In this document: positions 1-8,199 of the stretch, piece by piece | Position numbering within the stretch: the stretch's first letter is position 1 | Layout: the number at the start of each line of letters is the position of its first letter | Assembly (NCBI GenBank): GCA_944383925.1 | Contig: CALWRM010000028.1 | Coordinates: 1 to 60,303, forward strand | Reading direction: 5' to 3' | Length of the DNA stretch: 60,303 bases | Source of the DNA: an uncultured Clostridia bacterium | GTDB lineage: Bacteria; Bacillota; Clostridia; Christensenellales; UBA1750 | Made by a program: the position numbers and the translations under genes | Notes under the pieces: generated by a model | The model's database searches: none | Seen by the model: only the letters and a program-made list of their open reading frames with translations | Told to the model about the DNA's origin: nothing

Positions 1-1
1 G

Positions 2-334
2 GCGGGCTTATCGCTGACCATGGCCAGCTCCTGGTGGGACAACGAGGAGCTCATGGCGCCCGGCGCGGACAAGGGCGGCGGCGTGGCCGCGCTGGCGGAA
101 AAGCTGCAAATCCCCCTGGAGAGCGTGATGGTGCTCGGCGACAACCAAAACGACCTGAGCATGTTCCGCGTGGCGGGCTTCCCCGTCGCCATGGGCAACG
201 CCACGGAGGAGATCAAGGCCGCTTCCCGCGCCGTGACCCTGGACAACGACCGCTCCGGCGTCGGTTACGCCGTGGAAAAATACGTGCTTGAATGCGCACA
301 AGACGAACGAGGAGGAAGACCCCATGATCTGTAA
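2..334 (+). CDS. HAD-superfamily (Cof-type) hydrolase, C-terminal part
   Basis: The 5' end lies outside the window; 110 codons of the C-terminus are visible. The motif GDNQNDLSMF followed by AGFPVAMGNA is the metal-binding loop and C-terminal core of Cof/YidA-type HAD phosphatases, and the upstream APGADKGGG matches the family's conserved Lys-containing segment (usually VSKG). Such enzymes dephosphorylate sugar phosphates or small cofactors in the cytoplasm; the substrate cannot be told from this fragment. The stop codon overlaps the start of the next gene by 11 bp, so the two are probably co-transcribed. Confidence 0.85.
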   Translation, partial: AGLSLTMASSWWDNEELMAPGADKGGGVAALAEKLQIPLESVMVLGDNQNDLSMFRVAGFPVAMGNATEEIKAASRAVTLDNDRSGVGYAVEKYVLECAQDERGGRPHDL

Positions 335-800
335 AAGCTGTGGAGCCAATCTGCGCGACGACGACCGCTTCTGCGAGCATTGCGGCGCAAAGGTAGAGCC
401 TTCGGCCCAGGCCGGCCAGCCGAGCTACAGCCAGCCCTACGCCGACCCCAGCCAATCCCAGGGCAACAGCTATAACAACGCCGTGCAGGGCGCGCCCGCC
501 CAGGGCTCCGGCATTAACGACTACCTGGTCGGCAACATCATCCTGTCCGTGCTGGCCCTGTTGTGCTGCGCCTGCCCGTCCCTCGTCACCGGCATCATCG
601 GCATCGTATTCTCTTCCCAGGTCAAGAGCGCCCTGAGCGCCGGCAAGTACGACGAGGCCGCCCAGAAGGCCAAGACCGCCAAGGTGCTTTTCTTCGTGAC
701 CTTGGGCCTTGTGCTGCTGGCCCTGGTGCTCAGCATCATCTCCTTCTCCACAGGCATGCTCAACGGCTATTTGGAAGAGATCCTGTACGACCTGAACTAA
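324..800 (+). CDS. Zinc-ribbon CD225/dispanin-like membrane protein
   Basis: A 158-residue protein. It begins with a zinc ribbon (C3-x2-C6 and C17-x2-C20), continues through a Gln/Ser/Pro-rich linker (about 25-65) and ends in two hydrophobic segments (about 68-98 and 117-141). The segment between and into the helices (CCACPSLVTGIIG, then SGKYDEAAQKAKTAK-like) resembles the CD225/dispanin (IFITM-like) family, in which one segment re-enters the membrane. The start at 324 is chosen because GGAGGAAG sits at 311-318; an upstream in-frame start at 288 has no such site. The zinc-ribbon plus CD225 arrangement is common in Bacillota, but its function is not established. The DUF2752 gene follows by 6 bp. 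Confidence 0.8.
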   Translation: MICKSCGANLRDDDRFCEHCGAKVEPSAQAGQPSYSQPYADPSQSQGNSYNNAVQGAPAQGSGINDYLVGNIILSVLALLCCACPSLVTGIIGIVFSSQVKSALSAGKYDEAAQKAKTAKVLFFVTLGLVLLALVLSIISFSTGMLNGYLEEILYDLN

Positions 801-806
801 AACGCC

Positions 807-1184
807 ATGAAGACAAGGCTCTTGCCCCTAGCCCTATGCGTCCTCGGCGCCCTAGGCATAGGGGCGCTCGTCTATCTTTATTTTCATAGTCCCTATGAGC
901 AGACGGTGACCATCTGCCCCATCTACCAGCTCACGGGCCTGCGGTGCCCGGGCTGCGGAATGACGCGGGCGCTGTATTGTCTGCTGCACCTGGACCTACA
1001 AGGGGTTTTCCGCGAAAACCCCTTTTTGTTTGTGCTCCCCTTTGCGGGCTATCTGGCCCTGACGGAGCTCCTTCCCCTCTGCGGCGTGCCTTGGCGCCTG
1101 CCCAGGCTGCGCCTGTCGGCGCCCTGGGTGCTTGCGCTGCTCGCCGTGTGGGTGGTGTATGGCTTTGGCCGCAACTTCTTTTAG
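807..1184 (+). CDS. DUF2752 membrane protein
   Basis: A 125-residue protein with the DUF2752 hallmark CPGCGMTRA (residues 47-55) placed between an N-terminal membrane helix (about 8-26) and two further hydrophobic stretches (about 72-90 and 107-122). The paired cysteines could bind metal or form a disulfide, but no biochemical role is known to me. It follows the CD225-like gene by 6 bp, and such proteins often occur side by side, which suggests a shared membrane function. I see no terminator immediately after it. Confidence 0.8.
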   Translation: MKTRLLPLALCVLGALGIGALVYLYFHSPYEQTVTICPIYQLTGLRCPGCGMTRALYCLLHLDLQGVFRENPFLFVLPFAGYLALTELLPLCGVPWRLPRLRLSAPWVLALLAVWVVYGFGRNFF

Positions 1185-1232
1185 CTTGGGCTTTTTCAAA
1201 GCCCCGAACTTGTAAAAAGGCGGATGGTTTTC

Positions 1233-1715
1233 ATGCACATCGTATTGGTTGAGCCGGAGATTCCTCAAAACACGGGCAACATCGCAAGAACCTGCGCGGC
1301 GACGGGCGCCACGCTGCACCTGGTGCATCCCTTGGGCTTTTCCATCGACGAAAAGCATGTCCGCCGCGCGGGCTTGGATTATTGGTCCCTGGTGGACCTG
1401 CAGGAGCACCAGAGCTTTGCAGAGCTGCAGGCGCTCTACCCCTCCGCCAGCTATTTCTACGCCACCACCAAGGCCCAGCGCTGCTACACCTCCGTTCGCT
1501 ACCCGCCCGACGCCTTTTTGGTCTTCGGCAAGGAGACAAAGGGCCTGCCCGAGGAGCTGCTGCGCAAAAACCTGGACCGCTGCATCCGCATCCCCATGCG
1601 CGACGGCCTGCGCTCGCTGAATCTGGGCAATTCCGTCGCCGTGGTGCTCTACGAGGCCCTGCGGCAAAACGGCTTTGCCTCCCTGCTCGGTCAGTCCGCA
1701 TATTTTAACCATTAA
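1233..1715 (+). CDS. trmL: tRNA (cytidine(34)-2'-O)-methyltransferase TrmL
   Basis: SpoU/TrmH-family (SPOUT knot) methyltransferase of 160 residues, the usual length for TrmL. It uses S-adenosylmethionine to 2'-O-methylate the wobble nucleotide 34 of tRNA-Leu species. The N-terminus HIVLVEPEIPQNTGNIARTC matches the family's first motif; the knot motifs follow as FGKETKGLP and RSLNLGNSVAVVLYE. The ATG at 1233 is preferred to that at 1224 because the AAGGCGG site (1217-1223) is better spaced from it, and family members start two to three residues before IVL. The alternative start would add three residues. Confidence 0.92.
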   Translation: MHIVLVEPEIPQNTGNIARTCAATGATLHLVHPLGFSIDEKHVRRAGLDYWSLVDLQEHQSFAELQALYPSASYFYATTKAQRCYTSVRYPPDAFLVFGKETKGLPEELLRKNLDRCIRIPMRDGLRSLNLGNSVAVVLYEALRQNGFASLLGQSAYFNH

Positions 1716-1740
1716 ATAACCTATTTTCCAGCAATTCGAC

Positions 1741-1769
1741 ATTATTCCATCGCTTTATACCCGTATAAT
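1741..1769 (+). promoter_or_regulatory. Candidate sigma-A promoter for the Na/Pi cotransporter gene
   Basis: A perfect TATAAT -10 box at 1764-1769 lies about 45 bp before the gene, but the -35 position 17 bp upstream (ATTATT) is poor. The AT-rich setting contrasts with the surrounding GC-rich coding sequence. Confidence 0.45.
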
Positions 1770-1814
1770 AAAAAGTAATAGCACAAAACAAACACCCGAG
1801 GAGGAGCTGTCGCC

Positions 1815-3428
1815 ATGGGTTGGCAAAACTTTTTTACTCTCGCAGGTGGGCTTGGGCTTTTTCTGTACGGCATGAAGTTCATGGGCGACGAATTGGAGCG
1901 CGCCGCAGGCAAGAGCCTGCGCAACCTTCTGGAAGTTTTAACCCGCAACCGCTTTCTCGGCCTGCTGGTGGGGCTGGTCTTCACCATGCTCATCCAAAGT
2001 TCTTCCGCCACCTCGGTGATGGTGATCGGCTTTGTCAACGCCGGCCTGATGAATATGTACCAGGCTTGCGGCGTGCTGCTGGGAGCCAACATCGGCACCA
2101 CCATCACCGCCCAACTGATCGCCTTTAAGCTCAGCGACGTGGCCCCTGTCATCCTGCTCATTGGCGCGGCCATGTACATGTTTATCAAAAAGACCTCCCT
2201 ACGCCAGATCGGCGGCGTGGTGATGGGCTTTGGCATGCTGTTCGTGGGGCTGGATCTGATGAGCGACGCCATGGCGCCGCTGAAGGACATGCCCGAGGTG
2301 GCCGCCTTCATGAGCCAGTTCTCCAACCCGGTGCTCGGCATCCTGGTGGGCGTGGCCGTGACGGCGCTGATCCAGTCCTCCTCCGCCTCCGTCGGCATCC
2401 TGCAGGTGCTGGCCGCCCAGGGCACCATCGGCCTAGACGCGGCGGTGTTCGTGATTCTTGGCCAAAACATCGGCACGACGGTTACCGGTCTGCTGGCCGC
2501 CATCGGCACCAACAAGACGGCCGTGCGCACGGCTGTGATGAACTTGCTCATTAAGGTCATCGGCGCGGTGCTCTTCTACGTGCTGTTGCAGCTGCTGCCC
2601 ATGGTGGAGTGGGTGGCCGCCCTCTCCCCCAACGACCCCATGCGCCAGATCGCCAACGCGCACATGTTCTACAACATCCTCAACGTGGCCGTGCTCTTCC
2701 CCTTCACCAACCAGCTGGTGCGCCTGTCCACCCGTCTGGTTCCCGGCGTGGACAAGACCCAGGAGGCGTTGTCCGTGCAGTACCTGAACGATTCCGTTCT
2801 CGGCACGCCGCCGGCCGCCATCTTGCAGGCCATCAAGGAGATCAACCGCATGCAGCGCATCGCCTACCGGAACATCGATCGGGCGATGACCGCCTTCCTG
2901 GGCGGGGGCTCCAAGGAGGTAGAGGCGCCCCTGGAGCAGGACGAGGGCCTTGTGGATTACCTGAGCGATGAGATCACCAAGTACCTCATCCGCATCGCCC
3001 AAAACGAGATGCAGCCCCGGGAGGCCAACCTGGTCGGTTCCCTGCACCATGTGGTCAACGACATCGAGCGCATCGGCGATCATGCGGAGAACATCCTCGA
3101 ATATGCCATGAAGCGGGAAGAGGACAAGGTCTCCATCTCCGAGGCGGGCATCTCGGAGCTGTCGGAGATGTACGGTTATGTCAAGGACATCCTCTCCCTG
3201 GCCAGCACCGGCTTTGACTCCAGCGACAAAACCCGCGTGGACAAAGCCTATGCATTGGAGGCCAAGGTGGACGAGATGCAGGAACTGCTCACTGACCGGC
3301 ACATCGAACGGCTGAACAAGTCCCTCTGCACGCCTGTGGCTGGCATACTGTTCACCAACATCATCACCAACCTGGAGCGCGTGGCGGACCACGCCATCAA
3401 CATCGTGGGCATCGAGGACAAGGCCTGA
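1815..3428 (+). CDS. Na+/phosphate cotransporter (NptA/YjbB type) with PhoU-like C-terminus
   Basis: A 537-residue membrane protein of the Na/Pi-cotransporter II family. It carries the two inverted QSSS signatures of that family, IQSSSATSVM (about residues 62-71) and IQSSSASVGI (about 186-195), each in a hydrophobic repeat with the companion GANIGTTITA and GQNIGTTVTG motifs. After about residue 345 the chain becomes helical and charged and resembles PhoU (VVNDIERIGDHAENI, then a second ERVADHAINI), a fusion usual in bacterial members. It probably imports phosphate coupled to sodium, with the PhoU part sensing or gating. GAGGAGG precedes the ATG. It faces the epimerase gene across a shared terminator. 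Confidence 0.9.
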   Translation: MGWQNFFTLAGGLGLFLYGMKFMGDELERAAGKSLRNLLEVLTRNRFLGLLVGLVFTMLIQSSSATSVMVIGFVNAGLMNMYQACGVLLGANIGTTITAQLIAFKLSDVAPVILLIGAAMYMFIKKTSLRQIGGVVMGFGMLFVGLDLMSDAMAPLKDMPEVAAFMSQFSNPVLGILVGVAVTALIQSSSASVGILQVLAAQGTIGLDAAVFVILGQNIGTTVTGLLAAIGTNKTAVRTAVMNLLIKVIGAVLFYVLLQLLPMVEWVAALSPNDPMRQIANAHMFYNILNVAVLFPFTNQLVRLSTRLVPGVDKTQEALSVQYLNDSVLGTPPAAILQAIKEINRMQRIAYRNIDRAMTAFLGGGSKEVEAPLEQDEGLVDYLSDEITKYLIRIAQNEMQPREANLVGSLHHVVNDIERIGDHAENILEYAMKREEDKVSISEAGISELSEMYGYVKDILSLASTGFDSSDKTRVDKAYALEAKVDEMQELLTDRHIERLNKSLCTPVAGILFTNIITNLERVADHAINIVGIEDKA

Positions 3429-3449
3429 GCCTGCGCATCCAAGGCGCAA

Positions 3450-3488
3450 AGGGCGCCGGAACCCCATGGGTTCCGGCGCCCTCCTTTT
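3450..3488 (+). terminator. Intrinsic terminator between convergent genes
   Basis: A 14-bp perfect stem (GGGCGCCGGAACCC at 3451-3464, complement at 3468-3481) with a 3-nt loop is followed by TCCTTTTG. It lies between the cotransporter stop and the epimerase stop, so it may act in both directions, though the T tract favours the plus strand. Confidence 0.85.
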
Positions 3489-3501
3489 GCCGAATTGTCC
3501 G

Positions 3502-4509
3502 CTAGGCCTTTGGGTAAACCAGCGCGTCGGCGGCGATCAGCGCATCGATGTTGCGGTTCCATTCCTCGTCGATCTGTTGCAGCTCCGGATGGGTCCGGAA
3601 GTAGTCCACGGACTGGCGCACGCCCACCGCACAGGGCGTGGTGCACACAAACTCCGGCACGAGCCGCTTGATCTTGCTGCAATCGAACACCACCGAGGAG
3701 CTCTTGTCCCCCAGCAGGTCACCCAGCTCGCCGGGCATGAAGCGGGCGATTTGGTCCGCGCTCATGTGGACGATCTTGGGCCGAACGCCCACGGCGTCGC
3801 CGATGGTGTAGGCGATCTCGTCCCAGGTAAGCACCTCGTCGCTGACGATGTGGAAGGCCTCGCCGATGGCTTGGCGGTTGCCCATCAGCCCGACGAAGCC
3901 CTTGGCAAAGTCGGTGTTGTGGGTCATGCTCCAAAGGGAGGTTCCGTCGCCGTGGCAGACGATGGGCTTGCCGTCCAGCATGCGCTGCACCAGGGACCAG
4001 GGCTTGCTCCAGCTGCCCATGGCAAAGGGGATCTGGGTGGGGCCATAGGTCAGGGAGGGACGGACGATGGTGATGGGGAAGTCCAGCTCCCTGTGGGCGC
4101 GCATGCATACGTCCTCGCACATGCGCTTGTCCCTGCCGTACTGCCAATAGCGGTTGTTGAGCGGATGGGACTCGTCGATCAGGTAGCGCCGCATGGGCCT
4201 GGCATAGGCCGCGCCGGAGGAAATGAGGATGTACTGGCCGCAGCGGCCCTGAAACAGCTCCACGTCCCTTTCCACGCGCTCCGGCTTAAAGGCGATCCAC
4301 TCCACCACCACGTCGAAGCGCTCGTTGCCCAGCTTCTCCTGCAGCGCCGCCTCGTCCCGTATGTCGCATTCGATCACGCGGGCCCCTTCCGGCACGAATT
4401 GAGACCGGCGGCCCCGATTGAGCAGGGTCAGCTCCCAACCCTTCTGAATCGCCCTTTCCGACACCGCGCTGGAGATCAGCCCGGTGCCCCCGATGAACAA
4501 AGCCTTCAT
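3502..4509 (-). CDS. NAD-dependent epimerase/dehydratase family protein
   Basis: A 335-residue extended short-chain dehydrogenase/reductase. The N-terminal GGTGLIS is the NAD(P)-binding glycine loop, LISSGAAYA contains the catalytic-serine strand, and YGRDK supplies the YxxxK active-site pair. The fold fits nucleotide-sugar epimerases and dehydratases, or 3-beta-HSD-like enzymes, but the C-terminal half shows nothing substrate-specific. The start at 4509 is supported by GAGGAGG eight bases upstream; the longer in-frame extension to 4593 runs through the nrd terminator and is rejected. It is transcribed alone on the minus strand downstream of nrdG. Confidence 0.85.
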   Translation of the reverse strand: MKALFIGGTGLISSAVSERAIQKGWELTLLNRGRRSQFVPEGARVIECDIRDEAALQEKLGNERFDVVVEWIAFKPERVERDVELFQGRCGQYILISSGAAYARPMRRYLIDESHPLNNRYWQYGRDKRMCEDVCMRAHRELDFPITIVRPSLTYGPTQIPFAMGSWSKPWSLVQRMLDGKPIVCHGDGTSLWSMTHNTDFAKGFVGLMGNRQAIGEAFHIVSDEVLTWDEIAYTIGDAVGVRPKIVHMSADQIARFMPGELGDLLGDKSSSVVFDCSKIKRLVPEFVCTTPCAVGVRQSVDYFRTHPELQQIDEEWNRNIDALIAADALVYPKA

Positions 4510-4542
4510 CCTTCGCACCCTCCTCGATCTATTTTTCCTCCA

Positions 4543-4577
4543 TAGGAAAAGCGGGCGTTTGCGCAAACGCCCGCTTT
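4543..4577 (-). terminator. Terminator of the nrdDG operon
   Basis: A perfect 13-bp inverted repeat (AAAGCGGGCGTTT, loop GCGC) at 4548-4577. Read on the minus strand it follows nrdG by about 55 bp and runs into TTTTCCT. Confidence 0.85.
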
Positions 4578-4632
4578 GATGATACGCCGCCAAGCCGCAG
4601 CTGTCAATATGGCCGCCAAACGGACGCCCCGC

Positions 4633-5133
4633 CTACAGGCTGTCCTCCGGCAGGCAGACGGCCCTTCCCTCCCGCAGGGAGGCGGGCACGTCCAGAATCC
4701 TCTGGTTGGCGGATCCGCGGAAGCGCAGCTCCAGGGAGCGCTGCGCCTGCACATAGGGGCCGTCCACCAGCAGGTCCAGCTGCTCCAGCAGGGGCCTGGC
4801 GTCCGGCCTTTCCAGCAACTCCTCGAAGAGAAAGCCGGTGTAGGCCATCACGTGCCTGCCCAGGGCCTTGGCGCCCTTGGCCAGGCAGGCAAGGGGTTGC
4901 GGTTGAAGAAAGGGCTCGCCGCCGCTGAGGGTCAGCCCCTTGTCCAAGGGATTTTCCCGAAGGCGGCGCAGGACGTTCTCCGTCTCCTCCCAGCGGCCGC
5001 CCTCCGGGTCGTGGGTGGAGGGATTGTGGCAGCCGGGGCAGTTTCGATCGCAGCCCTGCACGAAGACCGCCAGGCGAAAGCCGGGGCCGTCTACGATGGA
5101 ATCCTCCTGGATTCCCGCCAGCTTAAAGCGCAT
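4633..5133 (-). CDS. nrdG: Anaerobic ribonucleoside-triphosphate reductase activating protein NrdG
   Basis: A 166-residue radical-SAM activase. The cluster motif is C28-x3-C32-x2-C35 (GCDRNCPGCHNP), followed by the SAM-binding LSGGEPFLQ segment. It binds a [4Fe-4S] cluster, cleaves S-adenosylmethionine and installs the glycyl radical on NrdD under anaerobic conditions. The start at 5133 gives the family's MRF/MK-I-x-G-I opening; the 39 extra N-terminal codons of the longer frame overlap nrdD and are not family-like. It begins 4 bp after the nrdD stop, so the two are translated from one message. Confidence 0.95.
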   Translation of the reverse strand: MRFKLAGIQEDSIVDGPGFRLAVFVQGCDRNCPGCHNPSTHDPEGGRWEETENVLRRLRENPLDKGLTLSGGEPFLQPQPLACLAKGAKALGRHVMAYTGFLFEELLERPDARPLLEQLDLLVDGPYVQAQRSLELRFRGSANQRILDVPASLREGRAVCLPEDSL

Positions 5134-5137
5134 GCTC

Positions 5138-7462
5138 TCACATCTCCCCCAGGCCGTGCTTGACCCTATCCCGCTCCTCGGCGCGCTTGGCGTCGTTGAA
5201 GCTGGCCAGCGTGCCCACCAGGTAGCCGGTGACGCGGCGGATGCGCTCAAAGGGCGCGTCCGGGCTCTCCTCCCTGCCGCACTTGGGACAGGTATCGCCG
5301 ATGATGCCGTTGTAGCCGCAGACGGGGTCCCGGTCCACGGGGTGGTTGACGGAGCCGTAGCCCACGCCCGCGTCGTGCATGCAGCGGATCACCTGCTCAA
5401 AGGCCTCCAGGTTCTGCAGGGGATCGCCGTCCATCTCCACATAGGTGATGTGGCCCGCGTTGGTCAGCTCGTGGTAGGGAGCCTCCAGGCGGATCTTCTT
5501 AAAGGCGGAAATGGGGAAGTACACGGGGATGTGGAAGGAGTTGGTGTAATACTCCCTGTCCGTCACGCCGGGGATGATGCCGTAGCGGGCCTTGTCCTTG
5601 CGCACGAAGGTGCCGGAGAGGCCCTCCGCGGGCGTGGCCAGCAGGGTGTAGTTGAGCCCGGTCTTGGCGCTCTCCTCGTCCACGCGGGCGCGCATATGGC
5701 CGATGATGTCCAGGCCGAGGTTCTGGGCCCGCTCGCTTTGGCCGTGGTGCTCGCCGATGAGGGCCACCAGGCACTCCGCCAGGCCGATGAAGCCGATGGA
5801 GAAGGTGCCGTGCTTGAGCACCTCGCGGATGGGCTCGTTGGGGCCGAGCTTGTCGGAATCGATCCACACGCCCTCGCCCATCAGGAAGGGGAAGTTGGCC
5901 TTGGTCTTGCCGGCGATCATCTCAAAGCGCTCGTTCAGCTGGTCGATCACCAGGTCGATGCGCCGGTCCAGCTCCTCGAAGAACAGAGAGATGTCGCCCT
6001 TGGCGCGGATGGCCAGGCGGGGCAGGTTGATGGAGGTGAAGCTCAGGTTGCCGCGGCCGGGGCTGATCTGGCGGTCCTTGTCGAAGTTGTTGCCGATGAC
6101 GCGGGTGCGGCAGCCCATGTAGGCGATTTCCGTCTCCGGATGGCCGGGCTTATAGTATTGCAGGTTGAAGGGGGCGTCCTGGAAGGAAAAGTTGGGGAAC
6201 AGGCGCTTGGCGCTGACCTTGCAGGCCAGCTTAAACAGGTCGTAGTTGGGCTCGCCCTCCTCGTAGTTGATGCCTTCCTTCACGCGGAAGATCTGGATGG
6301 GAAAGATGGGGGTCTCCCCGCCGCCCAGACCGTCCCAGGTGGCCAGCAGCACGTTGCGCATGACCATGCGGCCCTCGGGCGAGGTATCCATGCCGTAGTT
6401 GATGGAGGAAAAGGGGATCTGCGCGCCCGCGCGGGAGTGCATGGTGTTCAGGTTGTGGATGAGGGCCTCCATGGCCTGGAAGGTAGCCCGGTCGGTCTCC
6501 TTGGCGGCGTGCCCGCGGGCGAAGTCCTGGCAGCGCTCCACGTCCTGGGTGGCCGCAAACTCCTGCAGCAGGGCGGCCTCGGCCTTGCGGTAGGCCTCGT
6601 CGTGTTCCAAGCTGGGCTTGAGGCCCTTCTCGCCCAGGGCGGCGACGGTCTCGTCCACGCGCTGCTCCCAGTCCACCTGGCCGCCCACCAGCAGCTCCAG
6701 GGCCCGGGCCAGGTTCTGGCGGTAGCGCCGCACATAGGTCTTGGCCACGCCCGGGGCAAGGCCGTAATCGAAGTTGACGATGGACTGGCCGCCATGCTGG
6801 TCGTTTTGGTTGGATTGGATGGCGATGCAGGCCAGGGCCGAGTAGGAAGCGATGTCCTGGGGCTCGCGCAGCACGCCATGGCCCGTGCCAAAGCCGCCCT
6901 TGAACAGCTTGAGCAGGTCGATCTGGCAGCAGGTGGTGGTCAGGGTGAGGAAGTCCAGGTCGTGGATGTGGATATCTCCCTCCCGATGGGCCTTGGCGTG
7001 TTCGGGCTTGAGCACGAACATGTCGTTGAACTGCTTGACGCCCTCGGAGCCGTACTTGAGCATCATGCCCATGGCGCTGTCGCCGTTGATGTTGGCGTTT
7101 TCGCGCTTGAGGTCGCTGTCGGCGGCCTTGGAAAAGGTGATGTCCTCGTAGATCTTCATCAGGCGGGTCTGCATATCGCGGGAACGGGTGCGCTCGGCAC
7201 GATACAAAATGTACGCTTTTGCGGTGCGCACATAGCCGTTCTCAATGAGGGCGCTCTCCACCAAATCCTGGATCTGCTCCACGGAAGGGGTGGAACCCAG
7301 GGTCTGGTCGGCCTTGGCGGCCACCTCCCTGGCCAGCGTCTGGCAAACGTCCATGCCCTTGGACTGATGGGTGGCGGTGAAGGCCTTCTGTATGGCCTGG
7401 GCAATCTTGTCCTCGTCAAACGGCACGAGCCTGCCGTCCCTCTTCACAATCGTGCTCAGCAT
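5138..7462 (-). CDS. nrdD: Anaerobic ribonucleoside-triphosphate reductase NrdD
   Basis: Class III reductase of 774 residues that makes deoxyribonucleoside triphosphates without oxygen. Visible parts are the N-terminal ATP-cone (VKRDGRLVPFDEDKIAQAI), the ten-stranded barrel with conserved segments such as DIHIHDLDFL, a zinc site with CGYNG and CPKCG near the C-terminus, and the glycyl-radical loop RVTGYLVGTLASFNDAK. The ATG at 7462 is preferred to a GTG at 7471 because AGGGGAG lies 10 bp from the ATG but only 2 bp from the GTG. It is the first gene of nrdDG, behind a near-consensus promoter. Confidence 0.96.
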   Translation of the reverse strand: MLSTIVKRDGRLVPFDEDKIAQAIQKAFTATHQSKGMDVCQTLAREVAAKADQTLGSTPSVEQIQDLVESALIENGYVRTAKAYILYRAERTRSRDMQTRLMKIYEDITFSKAADSDLKRENANINGDSAMGMMLKYGSEGVKQFNDMFVLKPEHAKAHREGDIHIHDLDFLTLTTTCCQIDLLKLFKGGFGTGHGVLREPQDIASYSALACIAIQSNQNDQHGGQSIVNFDYGLAPGVAKTYVRRYRQNLARALELLVGGQVDWEQRVDETVAALGEKGLKPSLEHDEAYRKAEAALLQEFAATQDVERCQDFARGHAAKETDRATFQAMEALIHNLNTMHSRAGAQIPFSSINYGMDTSPEGRMVMRNVLLATWDGLGGGETPIFPIQIFRVKEGINYEEGEPNYDLFKLACKVSAKRLFPNFSFQDAPFNLQYYKPGHPETEIAYMGCRTRVIGNNFDKDRQISPGRGNLSFTSINLPRLAIRAKGDISLFFEELDRRIDLVIDQLNERFEMIAGKTKANFPFLMGEGVWIDSDKLGPNEPIREVLKHGTFSIGFIGLAECLVALIGEHHGQSERAQNLGLDIIGHMRARVDEESAKTGLNYTLLATPAEGLSGTFVRKDKARYGIIPGVTDREYYTNSFHIPVYFPISAFKKIRLEAPYHELTNAGHITYVEMDGDPLQNLEAFEQVIRCMHDAGVGYGSVNHPVDRDPVCGYNGIIGDTCPKCGREESPDAPFERIRRVTGYLVGTLASFNDAKRAEERDRVKHGLGEM

Positions 7463-7497
7463 CTGGAACACTCTCCCCTTTTTTAAGTCCGTCGCCT

Positions 7498-7526
7498 AGT
7501 ATATACCCCTAGATATAGTATGTCAA
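7498..7526 (-). promoter_or_regulatory. Sigma-A promoter of nrdDG with possible NrdR box
   Basis: On the minus strand TTGACA (7521-7526) is separated by exactly 17 bp from TATACT (7498-7503). The spacer contains the AT-rich element CTATATCTAG, and a related TATATACTAG overlaps the -10. NrdR boxes have an AT-rich palindromic core of this sort, so NrdR repression is plausible but unproven. Confidence 0.85.
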
Positions 7527-7569
7527 TCATTTCCTGCCACGATTTATGGGATGGAAACAACTTCCAGGC

Positions 7570-7598
7570 TTGCCTTGGCGCCGGGCGTATGTTACCAT
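7570..7598 (+). promoter_or_regulatory. Weak candidate promoter for the DUF3842 gene
   Basis: TTGCCT (7570-7575), a 17-bp spacer and TACCAT (7593-7598) lie about 40 bp before the start at 7637. The match to consensus is modest. Confidence 0.35.
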
Positions 7599-7636
7599 GA
7601 AACGGCAGTTTGTCACATGGAAACGGGGGTTTGGAG

Positions 7637-8059
7637 ATGAATATCTTGGTGATTGACGGTCAGGGCGGCGGCATCGGCAGGCAGCTGATCGAGGCGGTGC
7701 GCCGGCTTTGCGGCGAAAGGCCCCATATTTGGGCCGTGGGCACCAACGCGGCCGCCACGCAGGCAATGCTACGTTCTGGAGCGAACGAGGGCGCCACGGG
7801 CGAGAACCCCGCCCTCGTGCTGTCGGCCAAGGCGGACCTGTTGCTGGGTCCCCTGGGGATCGTGCTGGCGGATTCCATGCTCGGCGAGATCACGCCCACC
7901 ATCGCGGCGGCGGTGGGCCGCTCCCCCGCCCATAAGATTCTGGTTCCCCTCTCCCGCTGCGGCGTGGAGATCGCGGGCCTGGCGAGCCCCGCGCTGAGCG
8001 AATCCATCCGCTGCGCAGCCGAGCGGGTGCAGGCGCTGTTGGAGGCGGCGGAGCCTTAG
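7637..8059 (+). CDS. DUF3842 family protein
   Basis: A 140-residue soluble protein with the family's N-terminal NILVIDGQGGGIGRQLIE, a Rossmann-like glycine-rich strand-turn-helix, then ADLLLGPLGIVLADSMLGEIT and a C-terminal block KILVPLSRCGVEI. The glycine-rich turn suggests nucleotide binding, but no activity is known to me. The ATG at 7637 is chosen since the conserved motif starts directly after it; the extension to 7610 is not supported. It is a single-gene unit closed by a strong terminator. Confidence 0.85.
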   Translation: MNILVIDGQGGGIGRQLIEAVRRLCGERPHIWAVGTNAAATQAMLRSGANEGATGENPALVLSAKADLLLGPLGIVLADSMLGEITPTIAAAVGRSPAHKILVPLSRCGVEIAGLASPALSESIRCAAERVQALLEAAEP

Positions 8060-8136
8060 CCCAGCGACGCCCGGGGCGCGCCCGGCCGCCTGGACGCGCC
8101 TTTTCCGTAGGCGCCCGGCCCCAAAGAGCGCAAAGG

Positions 8137-8175
8137 AAGGGGGAGCTTGGCCTTTGGCCAAGCTCCCCCTTTTTG
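8137..8175 (+). terminator. Intrinsic terminator, probably bidirectional
   Basis: A 16-bp perfect stem (AAGGGGGAGCTTGGCC at 8137-8152, loop TTT) followed by a T run. It lies between the DUF3842 gene and the oppositely oriented dUTPase-like gene. On the minus strand it also runs into TTCCTTTG. Confidence 0.9.
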
Positions 8176-8199
8176 TTTGTCCCCCAGGGGCTTTGCGGT

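Noticed and set aside
4940..7486. An 848-codon plus-strand open frame
   Set aside because: Antisense to nrdD and nrdG, whose motifs are unmistakable; the composition is that of a shadow frame.
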